Positions 15,161 through 26,107 are shown, counted from the stretch's first letter. The stretch: 32,465 nt of DNA from an uncultured Caulobacter sp. (GCA_937991555.1 CALKHU010000007.1:1-32465), one strand, 5' to 3'. Notes: generated from the letters alone by a model not told the origin. Program-made: numbers and translations.

Positions 15161-15922
15161 ATGACCGCCGCCGCCGATCCGCCCGCCCTGACCGCCCAGA
15201 TGGCCTCGCCGTCCTATCGCCTCGCGGCCCTCGACCAGGACTTCCTGCTCGGCGACTCGATGCGCGGCGTGCGGTTCCTGCTGGAGTTCGCCAAGGCCGA
15301 CGAGGCCCTTCGCCGCTGGGGCGTCCGCTCGACCATCGTGGTCTTCGGCAGCGCCCGGGCGCGGGAGGATTCGCGCTGGTACCAGACCGCCCGCGCCTTC
15401 GGGCGGCTGGCGTCGGAGCGCGGCGGCGCGCGGCTGAACCACGGGGCCGTGCGCGACAACGTCATCGCCACCGGCGGCGGTCCGGGGATCATGGAGGCGG
15501 CCAACCGCGGCGCCGCCGACGCCGGGGCCCCGTCCATCGGCTTCAACATCACCCTGCCGCACGAGCAGGCGCCCAACGTCTGGTCGACGCCCGACCTGAC
15601 GTTCCGCTTCCACTATTTCGCCATGCGCAAGATGCACCTGGCCATGCGGGCCAATGCGCTGGTGGTCTTCCCCGGCGGCTTCGGCACGCTCGACGAACTG
15701 TTCGAGCTCCTCACCCTGCGCCAGACCGGCAAGGCGCCGCCGATCCCGATCGTGCTGGTCGACGAGGCCTACTGGCGGTCGGTGGTCGGCTTCGAGGCGA
15801 TGGTCGAGCACGGCATGATCGACCGCGCCGACCTCGACCTGATCCGCTTCGCCGACGACGCCGAGGCGACCTGGGCGCAGCTGCTCGCCTGCGGCCTGCG
15901 CCCCGGCGAGGACATCGCGTAG
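15161..15922 (+). CDS. LOG family protein (TIGR00730, Rossmann fold)
   Basis: A 253-residue LOG-like protein. It has the nucleotide-binding start STIVVFGSARAREDSRWY, the GGGPGIMEAANRGAADAGA loop, and the family signature FPGGFGTLDELFELLTLRQT. Some LOG proteins are cytokinin-activating phosphoribohydrolases releasing free base from nucleoside monophosphates; PGGxGTxxE is the catalytic motif. The bacterial substrate is not certain. In-frame ATGs at 15161 and 15125 are both possible; 15161 gives the more usual length. It is divergent from the parvulin gene and 203 bp before secA. Confidence 0.9.
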   Translation: MTAAADPPALTAQMASPSYRLAALDQDFLLGDSMRGVRFLLEFAKADEALRRWGVRSTIVVFGSARAREDSRWYQTARAFGRLASERGGARLNHGAVRDNVIATGGGPGIMEAANRGAADAGAPSIGFNITLPHEQAPNVWSTPDLTFRFHYFAMRKMHLAMRANALVVFPGGFGTLDELFELLTLRQTGKAPPIPIVLVDEAYWRSVVGFEAMVEHGMIDRADLDLIRFADDAEATWAQLLACGLRPGEDIA

Positions 15923-15997
15923 GGGAGCGAGGGATCACGCGGGACAGCTCCCTCGTGTCAAAGGGGCCACAGCGCATCCCCGCGCGGGGGCGTCGCG

Positions 15998-16026
15998 TTG
16001 ACACCCGGGGGACCGCTGCTTAAGTC
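15998..16026 (+). promoter_or_regulatory. Putative secA promoter
   Basis: TTGACA (15998-16003), a 17-bp spacer and TAAGTC (16021-16026, within GCTTAAGTC) match a housekeeping promoter, with a perfect consensus -35. It would leave a leader of about 90 nt before the secA ATG. A CCCCGCGCGGGG palindrome (15978-15989) lies just upstream. Confidence 0.5.
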
Positions 16027-16125
16027 TCCGGCGCGCTGAAACGGGCGGATTTTCAAGGGGCGGACGTGTCCCCGGCGAACCCCGACGCCGCCGCCGCGCA
16101 CCGCTTTCACTGGATTGCTCGCCAC

Positions 16126-18897
<2,772 letters not shown>

Positions 18898-18907
18898 CCG
18901 GAGACCG

Positions 18908-18927
18908 GCCGCCGCTCGCGCGGCGGC
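18908..18927 (+). terminator. Hairpin after secA
   Basis: GCCGCCGC (18908-18915), loop TCGC, and GCGGCGGC (18920-18927) form a perfect 8-bp GC stem 10 bp after the secA stop. No T run follows, so it is at best a weak intrinsic terminator. Confidence 0.45.
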
Positions 18928-19006
18928 GGCGCGGGCTTGAACTGGCGGCGCATTCCGTTTCACCTGCCCCCCGGCTCTCGCGAAAGAGCGGTCGGGGCGA
19001 CGGGGC

Positions 19007-19864
19007 ATGAACGACAATCAGCTGAAGATCGTCCGCGCGATGCGCTGGGTGTTCTATCCCATGGCGGCGCTGATGCTGGCCGCCTTCATCTGGGATGTGG
19101 CCGGCGGGTCGGGCGGAGCGCGGCTGGCCGGGCTGTCCGGCGCGATGGACGTTATCGGCGACCCGTTCCTGCTGGCCGTGACGGCCCCCTTCTGGGTGGT
19201 CTTCATCGCCCTGTTCGTCGAGTTCGTCCGCCGGGAAGCTGCCGGTGCGGCCGTCCACTCCGACCTGGGCGAGCGGTTGCTTGAGGTCCGCCAGCCGACC
19301 GCGGTGATCCGGCTCGTCCTGCCCCTTGTGGCTGCGGTGTTCGTCGCCGGCCTGAACCTCCTCGTCTTCGCGCCGGGCGTCCTGGACCTCGACTTCGGCC
19401 AGACCGACTTCGCCGAGCGCCTGCTGTTCTGGCTGTTCTACGCCATCGGCCACTTCATGTTCGTGGTCCTCATGTTGCGGGCCTTCCGCCACCGGCCGTT
19501 CTTCGTCGCCACCGGGCGCGGCTTTCTCTACGAGCCGGGCGATCTGTCCGCGGGACTGGTGCTCTGGTCCGATGTGGCGGGGATCAGGGAGGCCGACCTG
19601 CTCCAGGGCGGCGGCAGTTCTTCCGGGCCCGGCCTGAGCCGGACCCTGGTGGTCGCCCTGAAGGATCCGGCGGCGTACGTCGACCGGTACAATCCCCTGC
19701 TGCGCCTGCTCTACAACCTGCTGATCCGGGTCGTGCGCTACCAGGCGGGCGGCGACGGCGACATCGTTGTCGTCGCCGCCGACTTCGGCCGCCGCTATCC
19801 GGAGGTCAGGGAGCTGATGGCGCGGAAGGTTTCCGAGGCGGGCGGGGCCGTCTCCCTGGCCTGA
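19007..19864 (+). CDS. Four-span membrane protein with PH-like C-terminal domain, function unknown
   Basis: A 285-residue protein. Hydrophobic segments appear at about residues 15-30, 50-70, 100-120 and 135-157 (for example FFLFWLFYAIGHFMF-type stretch LLFWLFYAIGHFMFVVLMLR). The C-terminal 120 residues (GFLYEPGDLSAGLVLWSDVA, then RTLVVALKDPAAYVDRYNP) have the strand pattern of the bacterial STM3941/PH-like membrane proteins, often with a Trp-x-Asp-Val motif like WSDV here. I do not recognise a specific family. It follows secA on the same strand by 109 bp, a gap with the secA-end hairpin and a second small GCTCT/AGAGC hairpin (18974-18989). It converges on the carotenoid oxygenase gene. Confidence 0.7.
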   Translation: MNDNQLKIVRAMRWVFYPMAALMLAAFIWDVAGGSGGARLAGLSGAMDVIGDPFLLAVTAPFWVVFIALFVEFVRREAAGAAVHSDLGERLLEVRQPTAVIRLVLPLVAAVFVAGLNLLVFAPGVLDLDFGQTDFAERLLFWLFYAIGHFMFVVLMLRAFRHRPFFVATGRGFLYEPGDLSAGLVLWSDVAGIREADLLQGGGSSSGPGLSRTLVVALKDPAAYVDRYNPLLRLLYNLLIRVVRYQAGGDGDIVVVAADFGRRYPEVRELMARKVSEAGGAVSLA

Positions 19865-19876
19865 GGCAGACCGGCG

Positions 19877-21268
19877 TCACACGCCGTTGACCCACGCCCC
19901 GTGGAAGCCGAACGGCATGCGCCGGGGCAGTTTCGCGCTGGCGATCGGACCGGCGCCGAGGTCCTGGGCCTCGAAGACGAGGAACTCGCTGGTGTTCTCG
20001 GCCGCCCGGTAGGCCACCGCGACGAGCCAGCCGTCGCCCTCCGGCGCATCGGCCGAGCGCTCGACGAAGACGGGTTCCGACACCGCGTCGCCCGGCCCCG
20101 TCATCCAGTCGGTCCGGCGGCCGGTCTGCAGGTCGATATGGGCGAGGCTGTTGGTGCGGATGTCGCCCGGCTTCGCCGTCTGGCCCGCGAACCAGCCGTG
20201 GCGGTTCTTCCGGAAGCCGAACCGCTCGTCGTAGCGCGGGAATTCGCCGGCGAGGTCGTCCAGCTGTTCCTCTCGGATCGTGTCGGAGGCGTCGTTCAGG
20301 TCGAAGATCCAGCGCACCAGGTAGGCGCCGCACTGTTCGCCGCGGCTGCCGTCGGCGTTCGGGAACAGCGGGGCGACGGCGTACTTCATCACGTCGGCGA
20401 CGATCCTGCCGTCCTCGTCCCAGCTGTTCATGACGTGGAACACGTAGCAGGCGTCGGTCGAGAACCAGCGGATCTTCGAGGTGTCCTCGTCACGGCGCAT
20501 GACGCCGACGAGGGCGGGCTTCTCGGGCTCCCAGGCGAACGGCGGCTTGCCGCCCATCGCCCGCTCCAGGCTGCCGGTCAGCGGCAGCACCGGGAACAGG
20601 ACATGGTTCTCGGTGACCATGAAGTCGTGGATCATCGAGCTGTAGGGCGCGTCGAAGGTCTCGCGCCGCTGCAGCGAGCCGTCCCGGTTGGCCACGCCGT
20701 AGCTGACCTTGGTCGTGAACGGCACGGGCGCGTCGTTGTAGCCGAAGAAGACCATCTCCCCGGTCACCGGGTCGACCTTGGGGTGGGCCGTCACCTTGCC
20801 GCCGAGGTCGTGGTAGCCGCGCGTCTCCAGCGTCCGCGGATCCACCGCCGTCGGCGGGTGGGCCTCCTCCAGCGCCAGCAGCCGGCCGCCGTGCCAGATG
20901 ACGGCGGTGTTGGCCACGCCGCTGTCCTGGCCGAAATAGTCGGGGTCGGTCGTCATCGGGTTGCCGAAGGTGCCGAACAGCGAACGGCCGGCGGCGTGCT
21001 CGATGTTCCACTTGTGGGTCCGGACCCAGCGGTTGGCGTAGCGGACCTTGCCGTCCTCGACCCAGAAGCCGTGCAGCATGCCGTCGCCGTTGAACCAGTG
21101 GTAGTTCGGGTCGCGCGGCTCGAACTGCGGGTTCGGCCCATTGCGGAACAGAGCGCCGCGCAGCTCGCGCGGGATCTCGCCCTTCACCTCCAGGGTGAAG
21201 TCGTCCTCGGTCCGGACCGGAGCGAAGTTGCCCGACAGGTAGGGATTGATGCGCGCGTCGCCGTCCAT
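19877..21268 (-). CDS. Carotenoid oxygenase (RPE65 / lignostilbene dioxygenase family)
   Basis: A 463-residue non-haem Fe(II) dioxygenase that cleaves a C=C double bond of carotenoids, apocarotenoids or stilbenes to two carbonyl products. The four iron-binding His of the seven-bladed propeller are visible: His162 (TAHPKVDP), His214 (MIHDFMVTE), His278 (YVFHVMNSWDEDG) and His456 (PFGFHGAW). The N-terminus LRGALFRNGPNPQFEP is a family signature. There is no signal peptide. GGAGG lies 7 nt before the ATG at 21268. Upstream, a TTGACC -35 (21343-21338) and a dyad over the -10 region (21303-21328) point to control by the neighbouring TetR. The substrate cannot be told from sequence. Confidence 0.93.
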   Translation of the reverse strand: MDGDARINPYLSGNFAPVRTEDDFTLEVKGEIPRELRGALFRNGPNPQFEPRDPNYHWFNGDGMLHGFWVEDGKVRYANRWVRTHKWNIEHAAGRSLFGTFGNPMTTDPDYFGQDSGVANTAVIWHGGRLLALEEAHPPTAVDPRTLETRGYHDLGGKVTAHPKVDPVTGEMVFFGYNDAPVPFTTKVSYGVANRDGSLQRRETFDAPYSSMIHDFMVTENHVLFPVLPLTGSLERAMGGKPPFAWEPEKPALVGVMRRDEDTSKIRWFSTDACYVFHVMNSWDEDGRIVADVMKYAVAPLFPNADGSRGEQCGAYLVRWIFDLNDASDTIREEQLDDLAGEFPRYDERFGFRKNRHGWFAGQTAKPGDIRTNSLAHIDLQTGRRTDWMTGPGDAVSEPVFVERSADAPEGDGWLVAVAYRAAENTSEFLVFEAQDLGAGPIASAKLPRRMPFGFHGAWVNGV

Positions 21269-21302
21269 CGCAGGTCCTCCATGAGCCTCTCCGGGCTCGA
21301 TC

Positions 21303-21328
21303 TTTACACTGTATACTTACAGCGTAAA
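21303..21328. promoter_or_regulatory. Probable TetR operator upstream of the carotenoid oxygenase
   Basis: TTTACACTGTA (21303-21313) and TACAGCGTAAA (21318-21328) are inverted repeats with 10 of 11 positions matching and a 4-bp spacer. The left half contains TACACTGTA, which also occurs in the DUF2855/tetR intergenic region. It starts 35 bp before the oxygenase gene and just downstream of a TTGACC -35, where a repressor would block transcription. The binding protein is inferred. Confidence 0.6.
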
Positions 21329-21370
21329 ATTCGGACGGGTCAAGTCTCGACGGATGGTTTGATGTGCGGA

Positions 21371-22435
21371 TCAGGGGCGGACGATCACGCCCCTGTCCGG
21401 GCCGGAGCGGCCGTCCAGCACCGCCACGAAGGCGTCGCGCAACGCGTCGGGGCCCGAGAAGCGGTCAAGCGTCAGCCAACGCGGGGTGTCGGCGACGAAG
21501 GCCTCCCACGCCTTGCCGTAGCGCTCCTCGAGGCCGCCGGGGCCCCAGTCCTGCCGGCGCTTCACCACGCGGTCGGGCGCGAAGAAGAACACCGGCGCCG
21601 GACCCGGTAGAGGTGCGCTGTCCCGGCCGGCCTCCCAGTGCGTCAGGCCGACCAGCAGCGAGTAGGCGAGGCCGTCGCCGAAGCGCTTGTGGACCCCCGC
21701 CCGCACCGCCGGATCCCCCGCGAAGTCGACGAAGACCACCGGCGTTTCCACCCGGCCGGTCGCCACGGCGTCATAGAGGATGACGTCGTCGTAGAGGCCC
21801 AGCCCCTCGACGAAGGCCCTGTTGCGGGGCGAGGTCAGCCCGGCGACCCGGGTGCGGCCCGCCCGCTTCAGCAGCCAGGCGAGGCCCAGCGCCGTGCGGC
21901 TGGAGGCGCTCGACAGCAGCACCGTGCTGGCCCCGAAGTCGTCGTTGTCGACCAGCAGGTCGTCGATCAGGAAGGAGGTCATGAACAGCGGGTTGAGCAA
22001 TGACCGCTCGTCCTGGTGCGGCGCGTCGGCCGGGGCCTCGACATACTGGTTATAGGTCGGCGGCAACTGGGCCCGGTGGGCGGCGGCGTCGACGAAGCCG
22101 GCCTTCGAGCGCCGCGGAAGGGCGAGGAGATGGCTGCCCATCGGCCAGTAGCCATAGAACCGCTCGCCGACCGCGAAGTCGGGACTGGCGCTGGCCTCGA
22201 CGACGCCGTAGCCCCAGACGGGGATGCAGCCCCAGCCGTCCGGCTTGGGGAAGAACTGCCAATAGCCGATCTGGTCGCCCGCCACCGCGTAGGTGACGTT
22301 GTTGGCCGTCAGGGCGAACGACTCGACGCGGAACAGCACCTCGCCGTCGGACGGGACCGGCGTTGGGCCGCGCCGGATCTCGGTGCGGTGCAGATCCTTG
22401 CGGTCGACGAGAAAGTCCCAGGCTTGCGCGGTCAT
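21371..22435 (-). CDS. DUF2855 family protein
   Basis: A 354-residue protein matching DUF2855, a distant relative of medium-chain dehydrogenase/reductases. Seen: an N-terminal GroES-like part (VPSDGEVLFRVESFALTANN, then VTYAVAGDQIGYWQFFP; PVWGYGVVEAS; FAVGERFYGYWPMGSHL) and a Rossmann-like half with VLLSSASSRTALGLAWLLKR and RVAGLTSPRNRAFVEGLG. The function is not established. By fold it could reduce or oxidise an aldehyde or enone. It is divergent from tetR over 81 bp holding a TACACTGTA site, and is followed on the same strand by the carotenoid oxygenase, so acting on cleavage products is a reasonable inference. GGGAGG sits 6 nt before the ATG at 22435. Confidence 0.85.
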   Translation of the reverse strand: MTAQAWDFLVDRKDLHRTEIRRGPTPVPSDGEVLFRVESFALTANNVTYAVAGDQIGYWQFFPKPDGWGCIPVWGYGVVEASASPDFAVGERFYGYWPMGSHLLALPRRSKAGFVDAAAHRAQLPPTYNQYVEAPADAPHQDERSLLNPLFMTSFLIDDLLVDNDDFGASTVLLSSASSRTALGLAWLLKRAGRTRVAGLTSPRNRAFVEGLGLYDDVILYDAVATGRVETPVVFVDFAGDPAVRAGVHKRFGDGLAYSLLVGLTHWEAGRDSAPLPGPAPVFFFAPDRVVKRRQDWGPGGLEERYGKAWEAFVADTPRWLTLDRFSGPDALRDAFVAVLDGRSGPDRGVIVRP

Positions 22436-22462
22436 GGCGGCCTCCCTTGGCGGCGGAGGGCG

Positions 22463-22471
22463 TACACTGTA
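22463..22471. promoter_or_regulatory. Probable TetR operator between DUF2855 and tetR
   Basis: TACACTGTA (a TACA/TGTA dyad about a central C), extended by AA to the right, lies 28 bp before the DUF2855 ATG and 46 bp before the tetR ATG. It is identical over 9 bp to the left half of the dyad before the carotenoid oxygenase. Confidence 0.6.
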
Positions 22472-22516
22472 AACCCAACGACGAGATAGCAAGCCCCTTG
22501 CGAGCGTATCGCGTCC

Positions 22517-23119
22517 ATGCCCCGTGTGCTTTCCGAGTCCGACGTAGCCGATTTCCGCGAACGGCTGATCGCCGCCGCCGAGCGCCTGTTCGCGGAGCAC
22601 GGGCCGGACGGGGTCACCATGCGCCAGCTGGCCTCGGCGCTGGGCGTTTCGCCGATGACGCCCTACCGGTACTTCAAGGACAAGGACGCGATCCTGGCCG
22701 CTGTCCGGGCCAGCGGTTTCGCACGCTTCGCCGCCGCCATGGAGGCGGCCACGAAGGCCACGGCCGACGGCCGCGACCGCTCCCAGGCCACCGGCCGGGC
22801 CTATGTGAAGTTCGCGCTCGAGAATCCGGACTCCTACCGGCTGATGTTCGACTTCGCCCAGCCCAACGAAGCGGACTACCCGGAGCTCACAGCCGCTTCG
22901 GCGCGGGCGCGGGCTATGCTGAGCCGCCACGCCGAGGGCCTGGTGAAGGCGGGCGAGGCGCAGGGCGATCCGGAGATGATCGCCCACATTCTCTGGGCCG
23001 CCCTGCACGGCGGGCTGGTGCTGCAGATGGCGGGCAAGCTCTCGCCCGGCGTCGACCCGTCGGCCCTGCGCCGCGAGGCCTTCAACGCCATCATGCGCGG
23101 GCTGAAGCCCAGGGCTTGA
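22517..23119 (+). CDS. TetR/AcrR family transcriptional regulator
   Basis: A 200-residue repressor-type protein. The N-terminal HTH (about 12-60) is clear: RLIAAAERLFAEHGPDGVTM, RQLASALGVSPMTPYRYFKD and KDAILAAVRA. The ligand domain (about 80-195, YVKFALENPDSYRLMFDFAQ and ILWAALHGGLVLQMAGKLSP) has the WHG-type C-terminal pattern in which WAALHG is typical. It is divergent from DUF2855, and a shared 9-bp palindrome in front of both this gene pair and the carotenoid oxygenase suggests it represses itself, DUF2855 and the oxygenase until a hydrophobic ligand binds. The regulon is inferred; the family is sure. Confidence 0.93.
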   Translation: MPRVLSESDVADFRERLIAAAERLFAEHGPDGVTMRQLASALGVSPMTPYRYFKDKDAILAAVRASGFARFAAAMEAATKATADGRDRSQATGRAYVKFALENPDSYRLMFDFAQPNEADYPELTAASARARAMLSRHAEGLVKAGEAQGDPEMIAHILWAALHGGLVLQMAGKLSPGVDPSALRREAFNAIMRGLKPRA

Positions 23120-23150
23120 CGGTCGTCAGGGAAGGCCGCTGAACATCGTT

Positions 23151-23256
23151 GCATGGTTCGACACGGCCCTTCGGGCCTGCTCACCATGACGTGGCGATCT
23201 GCCGTCCAGACACGTCATCCTGAGCAGCCCGCGCCGCGGGCGTGTCGAAGGACGCA
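23151..23256. repeat. Pair of inverted palindromic intergenic repeat units (REP-like)
   Basis: Unit 1 (23151-23193) reads GGTTCGACACGG, a GGCCCTTCGGGCC hairpin, then TGCTCACCATGACG. Unit 2 (23210-23256) is in the opposite direction: ACACGTCATCCTGAGCAGCC, a CCGCGCCGCGGG hairpin, then TGTCGAAGGACGC. Both share TTCGACA at one end and ATGACG at the other. Similar units recur at 29789-29932. They fill most of the 161-bp gap between tetR and the epoxide hydrolase. Confidence 0.7.
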
Positions 23257-23280
23257 AAGCATCAACGCCGGGATCCTCAG

Positions 23281-24444
23281 ATGTCCGAAGTGAAGCCCTT
23301 CAAGGTCGACTGGTCCGAGGCCGAGGTCCGGCGGGTGCTGGATCAGGTGCGCCACTATCCGTGGCCCGCGGCTCCGGCGGTGGACAATGGCTGGCTGTAC
23401 GGCTGCGATGCGACGTTCCTCGAGGACATCTGCGCCCACTGGGCCGACCGCTACGACTGGCGCGCGGCGCAGGCAGAGCTGAACTGTTTCCCGCAGTTCA
23501 CGGCGCGGGTCGAGGACTTCGACATCCACTTCGTCCACGTCATCGGCGAGGCGGGCGGCAAGCGCCCGCTGCTGCTGACCCACGGCTGGCCGGGCAGTCA
23601 CTACGAGTTCTGGGCCTCCATCGAGAAGCTGGCCTACCCGTCGCGGTTCGGCGGCGATCCGGCCGACGCCTTCGACCTGGTGATCCCGAGCCTGCCGGGC
23701 TTCGGCTTCTCCTCGAAACCGACGCGGCCGATCGGCCAGCGGGCCACGGCGCGGCTGTGGAACACGCTGATGACCCAGGTCCTGGGCTATGACCGCTACC
23801 TCGCGCAGGGCGGCGACTGGGGCGGGCTGGTGACCAGCTGGCTCGGCTTCGACCACGGAGCCCATGTGCGGGCGATCCACCTCAACATGATCGGCTTCCG
23901 GCCCAAGGGCGGCCCGCAGAACGAGGCCGAGGTCGCCTGGATCACGCGCCAGCAGGCGATGATGGGCATGCTCGGCGCCTATTTCGGGCTGCAGGCGTCC
24001 AAGCCGCAGTCGCTGGCCTGGCTCGGCGCCGGCAACCCGGTGGGGCAGGCGGCCTGGATCCTCGAGCGGTTCCACGACTGGTCCGACCTGCGCAGCAAGC
24101 CGCTGATCGGCGCCTACACGAAGGACCAGCTGCTCACCAACGTCATGATCTATGTGATGACCGGCAGTTTCACGACCGGGGCCTGGTACTACCGCGGGCT
24201 GATGGAGGAGGGCGGGATCGCGGCCATGGAAGGCCAGCGCTGCGAGACGCCGACGGCCTTCGCCAACTTCCCGGGCGAGCCGCTCTACACCGCCCCGCCG
24301 CGCAGCTGGGCCGACCGCGCCTACAACATCACCCGCTGGACCGACATGCCGAGCGGCGGCCACTTCGCGGCGATGGAAGAGCCGGACCTGTTCGTCGAGG
24401 ACGTCCGGGCCTGGGCGCGGGAGGTCGGCTGGAGAATCGCCTAG
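23281..24444 (+). CDS. Epoxide hydrolase with EHN N-terminal domain
   Basis: A 387-residue alpha/beta-hydrolase that opens epoxides to diols. The N-terminal EHN domain (about 1-90) is typical of microsomal/juvenile-hormone-type epoxide hydrolases (VDWSEAEVRRVLDQVRHYPW). The oxyanion motif is HGWPGS (101-106), the nucleophile Asp179 lies in AQGGDWGGLV, the tyrosine region is MIYVMTGSFTTGAWYYRG, and the catalytic His361 is in PSGGHFAAMEEPD. The start at 23281 lies directly after the repeat region with no strong ribosome-binding site visible. Its neighbours (carotenoid oxygenase, MFS transporter, acyl-CoA dehydrogenase) suggest degradation of terpenoid or aromatic compounds, which is inference. 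Confidence 0.92.
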   Translation: MSEVKPFKVDWSEAEVRRVLDQVRHYPWPAAPAVDNGWLYGCDATFLEDICAHWADRYDWRAAQAELNCFPQFTARVEDFDIHFVHVIGEAGGKRPLLLTHGWPGSHYEFWASIEKLAYPSRFGGDPADAFDLVIPSLPGFGFSSKPTRPIGQRATARLWNTLMTQVLGYDRYLAQGGDWGGLVTSWLGFDHGAHVRAIHLNMIGFRPKGGPQNEAEVAWITRQQAMMGMLGAYFGLQASKPQSLAWLGAGNPVGQAAWILERFHDWSDLRSKPLIGAYTKDQLLTNVMIYVMTGSFTTGAWYYRGLMEEGGIAAMEGQRCETPTAFANFPGEPLYTAPPRSWADRAYNITRWTDMPSGGHFAAMEEPDLFVEDVRAWAREVGWRIA

Positions 24445-24474
24445 GCTACACCCCGGGTTGATCGGGGAGTGGTC

Positions 24475-24753
24475 ATGGATCGTCTGTCGTCCAACGAATA
24501 TCTGCGCTTCTGGTGGGCGTTCTTCTGGCGTGCGACGTCGCTCGGGTTTGTCGGGGGCACCATCATAGGGATCGTCGTCGGAGCCCTGATGGCGATGGCC
24601 GGGCTGATGGCGTTTGTCCAGCCGGTGGTGACGATCCTCGGGCTAGGGGTCAATGCGATTGTGACCTTCCTGATGCTCCGCGTGGCGCTGGAGAAGTCTT
24701 ACCCCGGGTTTTCCCTGCGAGTGGACCGCGGGCAGGTCTCCGCTTTCGACTAG
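24475..24753 (+). CDS. Small two-span membrane protein
   Basis: A 92-residue protein starting at ATG 24475, with GGGGAG 5 nt before it. Two hydrophobic segments, about residues 20-48 (ATSLGFVGGTIIGIVVGALM, then AMAGLMAF) and 50-68 (PVVTILGLGVNAIVTFLML), are followed by a polar tail ending SAFD. I do not recognise a family. It follows the epoxide hydrolase by 30 bp on the same strand, and its stop overlaps that of the MFS gene on the opposite strand by 3 bp. A GTG at 24469 could add two residues. Confidence 0.6.
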   Translation: MDRLSSNEYLRFWWAFFWRATSLGFVGGTIIGIVVGALMAMAGLMAFVQPVVTILGLGVNAIVTFLMLRVALEKSYPGFSLRVDRGQVSAFD

Positions 24754-26021
24754 TCCTCCGCCGTCCGCTTCAGCGCGAACAGGCCGATCAAGCTCAGGAT
24801 CGCGGCGGCGCCGACGTAGTAGCCGACCCAGCTGACGCCGCCCTTCGCCGCCAGGGCCTGGGCGATCATCGGGGTCAGGCCGCCGCCGATGATGCCGCCG
24901 ACATTGAAGGCGATGCTCGAGCCCGTGTAGCGCACCCGCGCCGGGAACAGGCTCGGCAGCCAGGCGCCGAGCGGGCCGTAGACGAAGCCCATCAGCAGCA
25001 GCAGCACCGACAGCAGCACGCCGATCAGCAGCAGCGAGCCGCCCCCGAGCAGAGGTCCGAACAGCAGGCTGGCGGCGACGGTCAGGACGCAGCCCCACAT
25101 CAGCACCCGGCGCGGCGTCGTGGCGTCCGACCAATAGCCGGCCCAGACGATGCCGCCGGCCATGAACAGGATGGCGACCAGCTGCACGCCGAGGAACGCC
25201 TCGCGGCTGTAGCCGAGCCTGGTCGTGCCGTAGCCGAGCGCGAAGGCGGTCGCGATGTAGTAGATGCAGAAACAGGCGACGACGCCGAGCGTGCCGCCCA
25301 GCACCTGCTTCCAGTTGGTCTTCAGCACCTCGCCCAGCGGGACGGCCGGGGGCGGCGCTTCCTCCAGCGCGGCCTTGAAGGCAGGGGTCTCGGCGAGGCG
25401 GCCGCGCACCCACAGACCGATGCCGACCAGGACGACGCTGGCCAGGAACGGGATGCGCCAGCCCCAGCTCCTGAAGGCCTCCTCGTCGAGGACCAGGCCG
25501 AGCAGCAGAAAGAAGCCGTTGGCGGCGATGAAGCCGACCGGCGCGCCCAGCTGGGGGAACATGCCGAAACGTGCCTTCCAGCCCGGGGGCGCGTTCTCGA
25601 CGGCCAGCAGGGCGGCGCCGCTCCACTCGCCGCCGAGGCCGAAGCCCTGGCCGAAGCGCAGGATGCAGAGCAGCAGCGGCGCGACCCAGCCGACCATGGC
25701 GTAGGTCGGCAGGAAGGCGATCGCGACCGTGGAGCCGCCCATCAGCATCAGCGACGCCACAAGCGTCGACTTGCGCCCGATGCGGTCGCCGAAGTGGCCG
25801 AAGAAGATCGCGCCCACGGGCCGGGCGATGAAGGCGATGGCGAAGGTGGCGTAGGAGGCCATCAGCTGCGCCGACGGGCTGTCCGAGGGGAAGAACAGCG
25901 GCCCGAACACCAGCGCCGCGGCGGTGGCGTAGATGTAGAAGTCGTAGAACTCGACCGCCGTGCCCACCAGGCTGGCGGTCAGCACCCGGCGCGTATGCGC
26001 CCGCTCGTTCGTGGCTTCCAT
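24750..26021 (-). CDS. MFS transporter, metabolite:H+ symporter (MHS) type
   Basis: A 423-residue inner-membrane carrier with about 12 predicted helices. The first helix region SLVGTAVEFYDFYIYATAAA and RPVGAIFFGHFGDRIGRKST (loop 2-3 signature) are characteristic of the MHS branch that includes ProP, KgtP and ShiA, which import organic acids or osmolytes with protons. RFGQGFGLGGEWSGAALLAV is the matching helix-5 segment. The substrate is unknown; an organic acid made or used by the neighbouring catabolic enzymes is plausible. The ATG at 26021 gives the usual short cytoplasmic N-terminus; an in-frame start at 26075 would add 18 untypical residues. It is divergent from the 2OG oxygenase gene across a 185-bp region with palindromes. 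Confidence 0.92.
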   Translation of the reverse strand: MEATNERAHTRRVLTASLVGTAVEFYDFYIYATAAALVFGPLFFPSDSPSAQLMASYATFAIAFIARPVGAIFFGHFGDRIGRKSTLVASLMLMGGSTVAIAFLPTYAMVGWVAPLLLCILRFGQGFGLGGEWSGAALLAVENAPPGWKARFGMFPQLGAPVGFIAANGFFLLLGLVLDEEAFRSWGWRIPFLASVVLVGIGLWVRGRLAETPAFKAALEEAPPPAVPLGEVLKTNWKQVLGGTLGVVACFCIYYIATAFALGYGTTRLGYSREAFLGVQLVAILFMAGGIVWAGYWSDATTPRRVLMWGCVLTVAASLLFGPLLGGGSLLLIGVLLSVLLLLMGFVYGPLGAWLPSLFPARVRYTGSSIAFNVGGIIGGGLTPMIAQALAAKGGVSWVGYYVGAAAILSLIGLFALKRTAED

Positions 26022-26107
26022 GGTTCGGCACCCCCGCGTCTGTGACTGGTTGAAGCGGGCGAAGCCCGGGGTCAAGTCACGCCGGACAGCCGGAGCAGCA
26101 GAACAGC

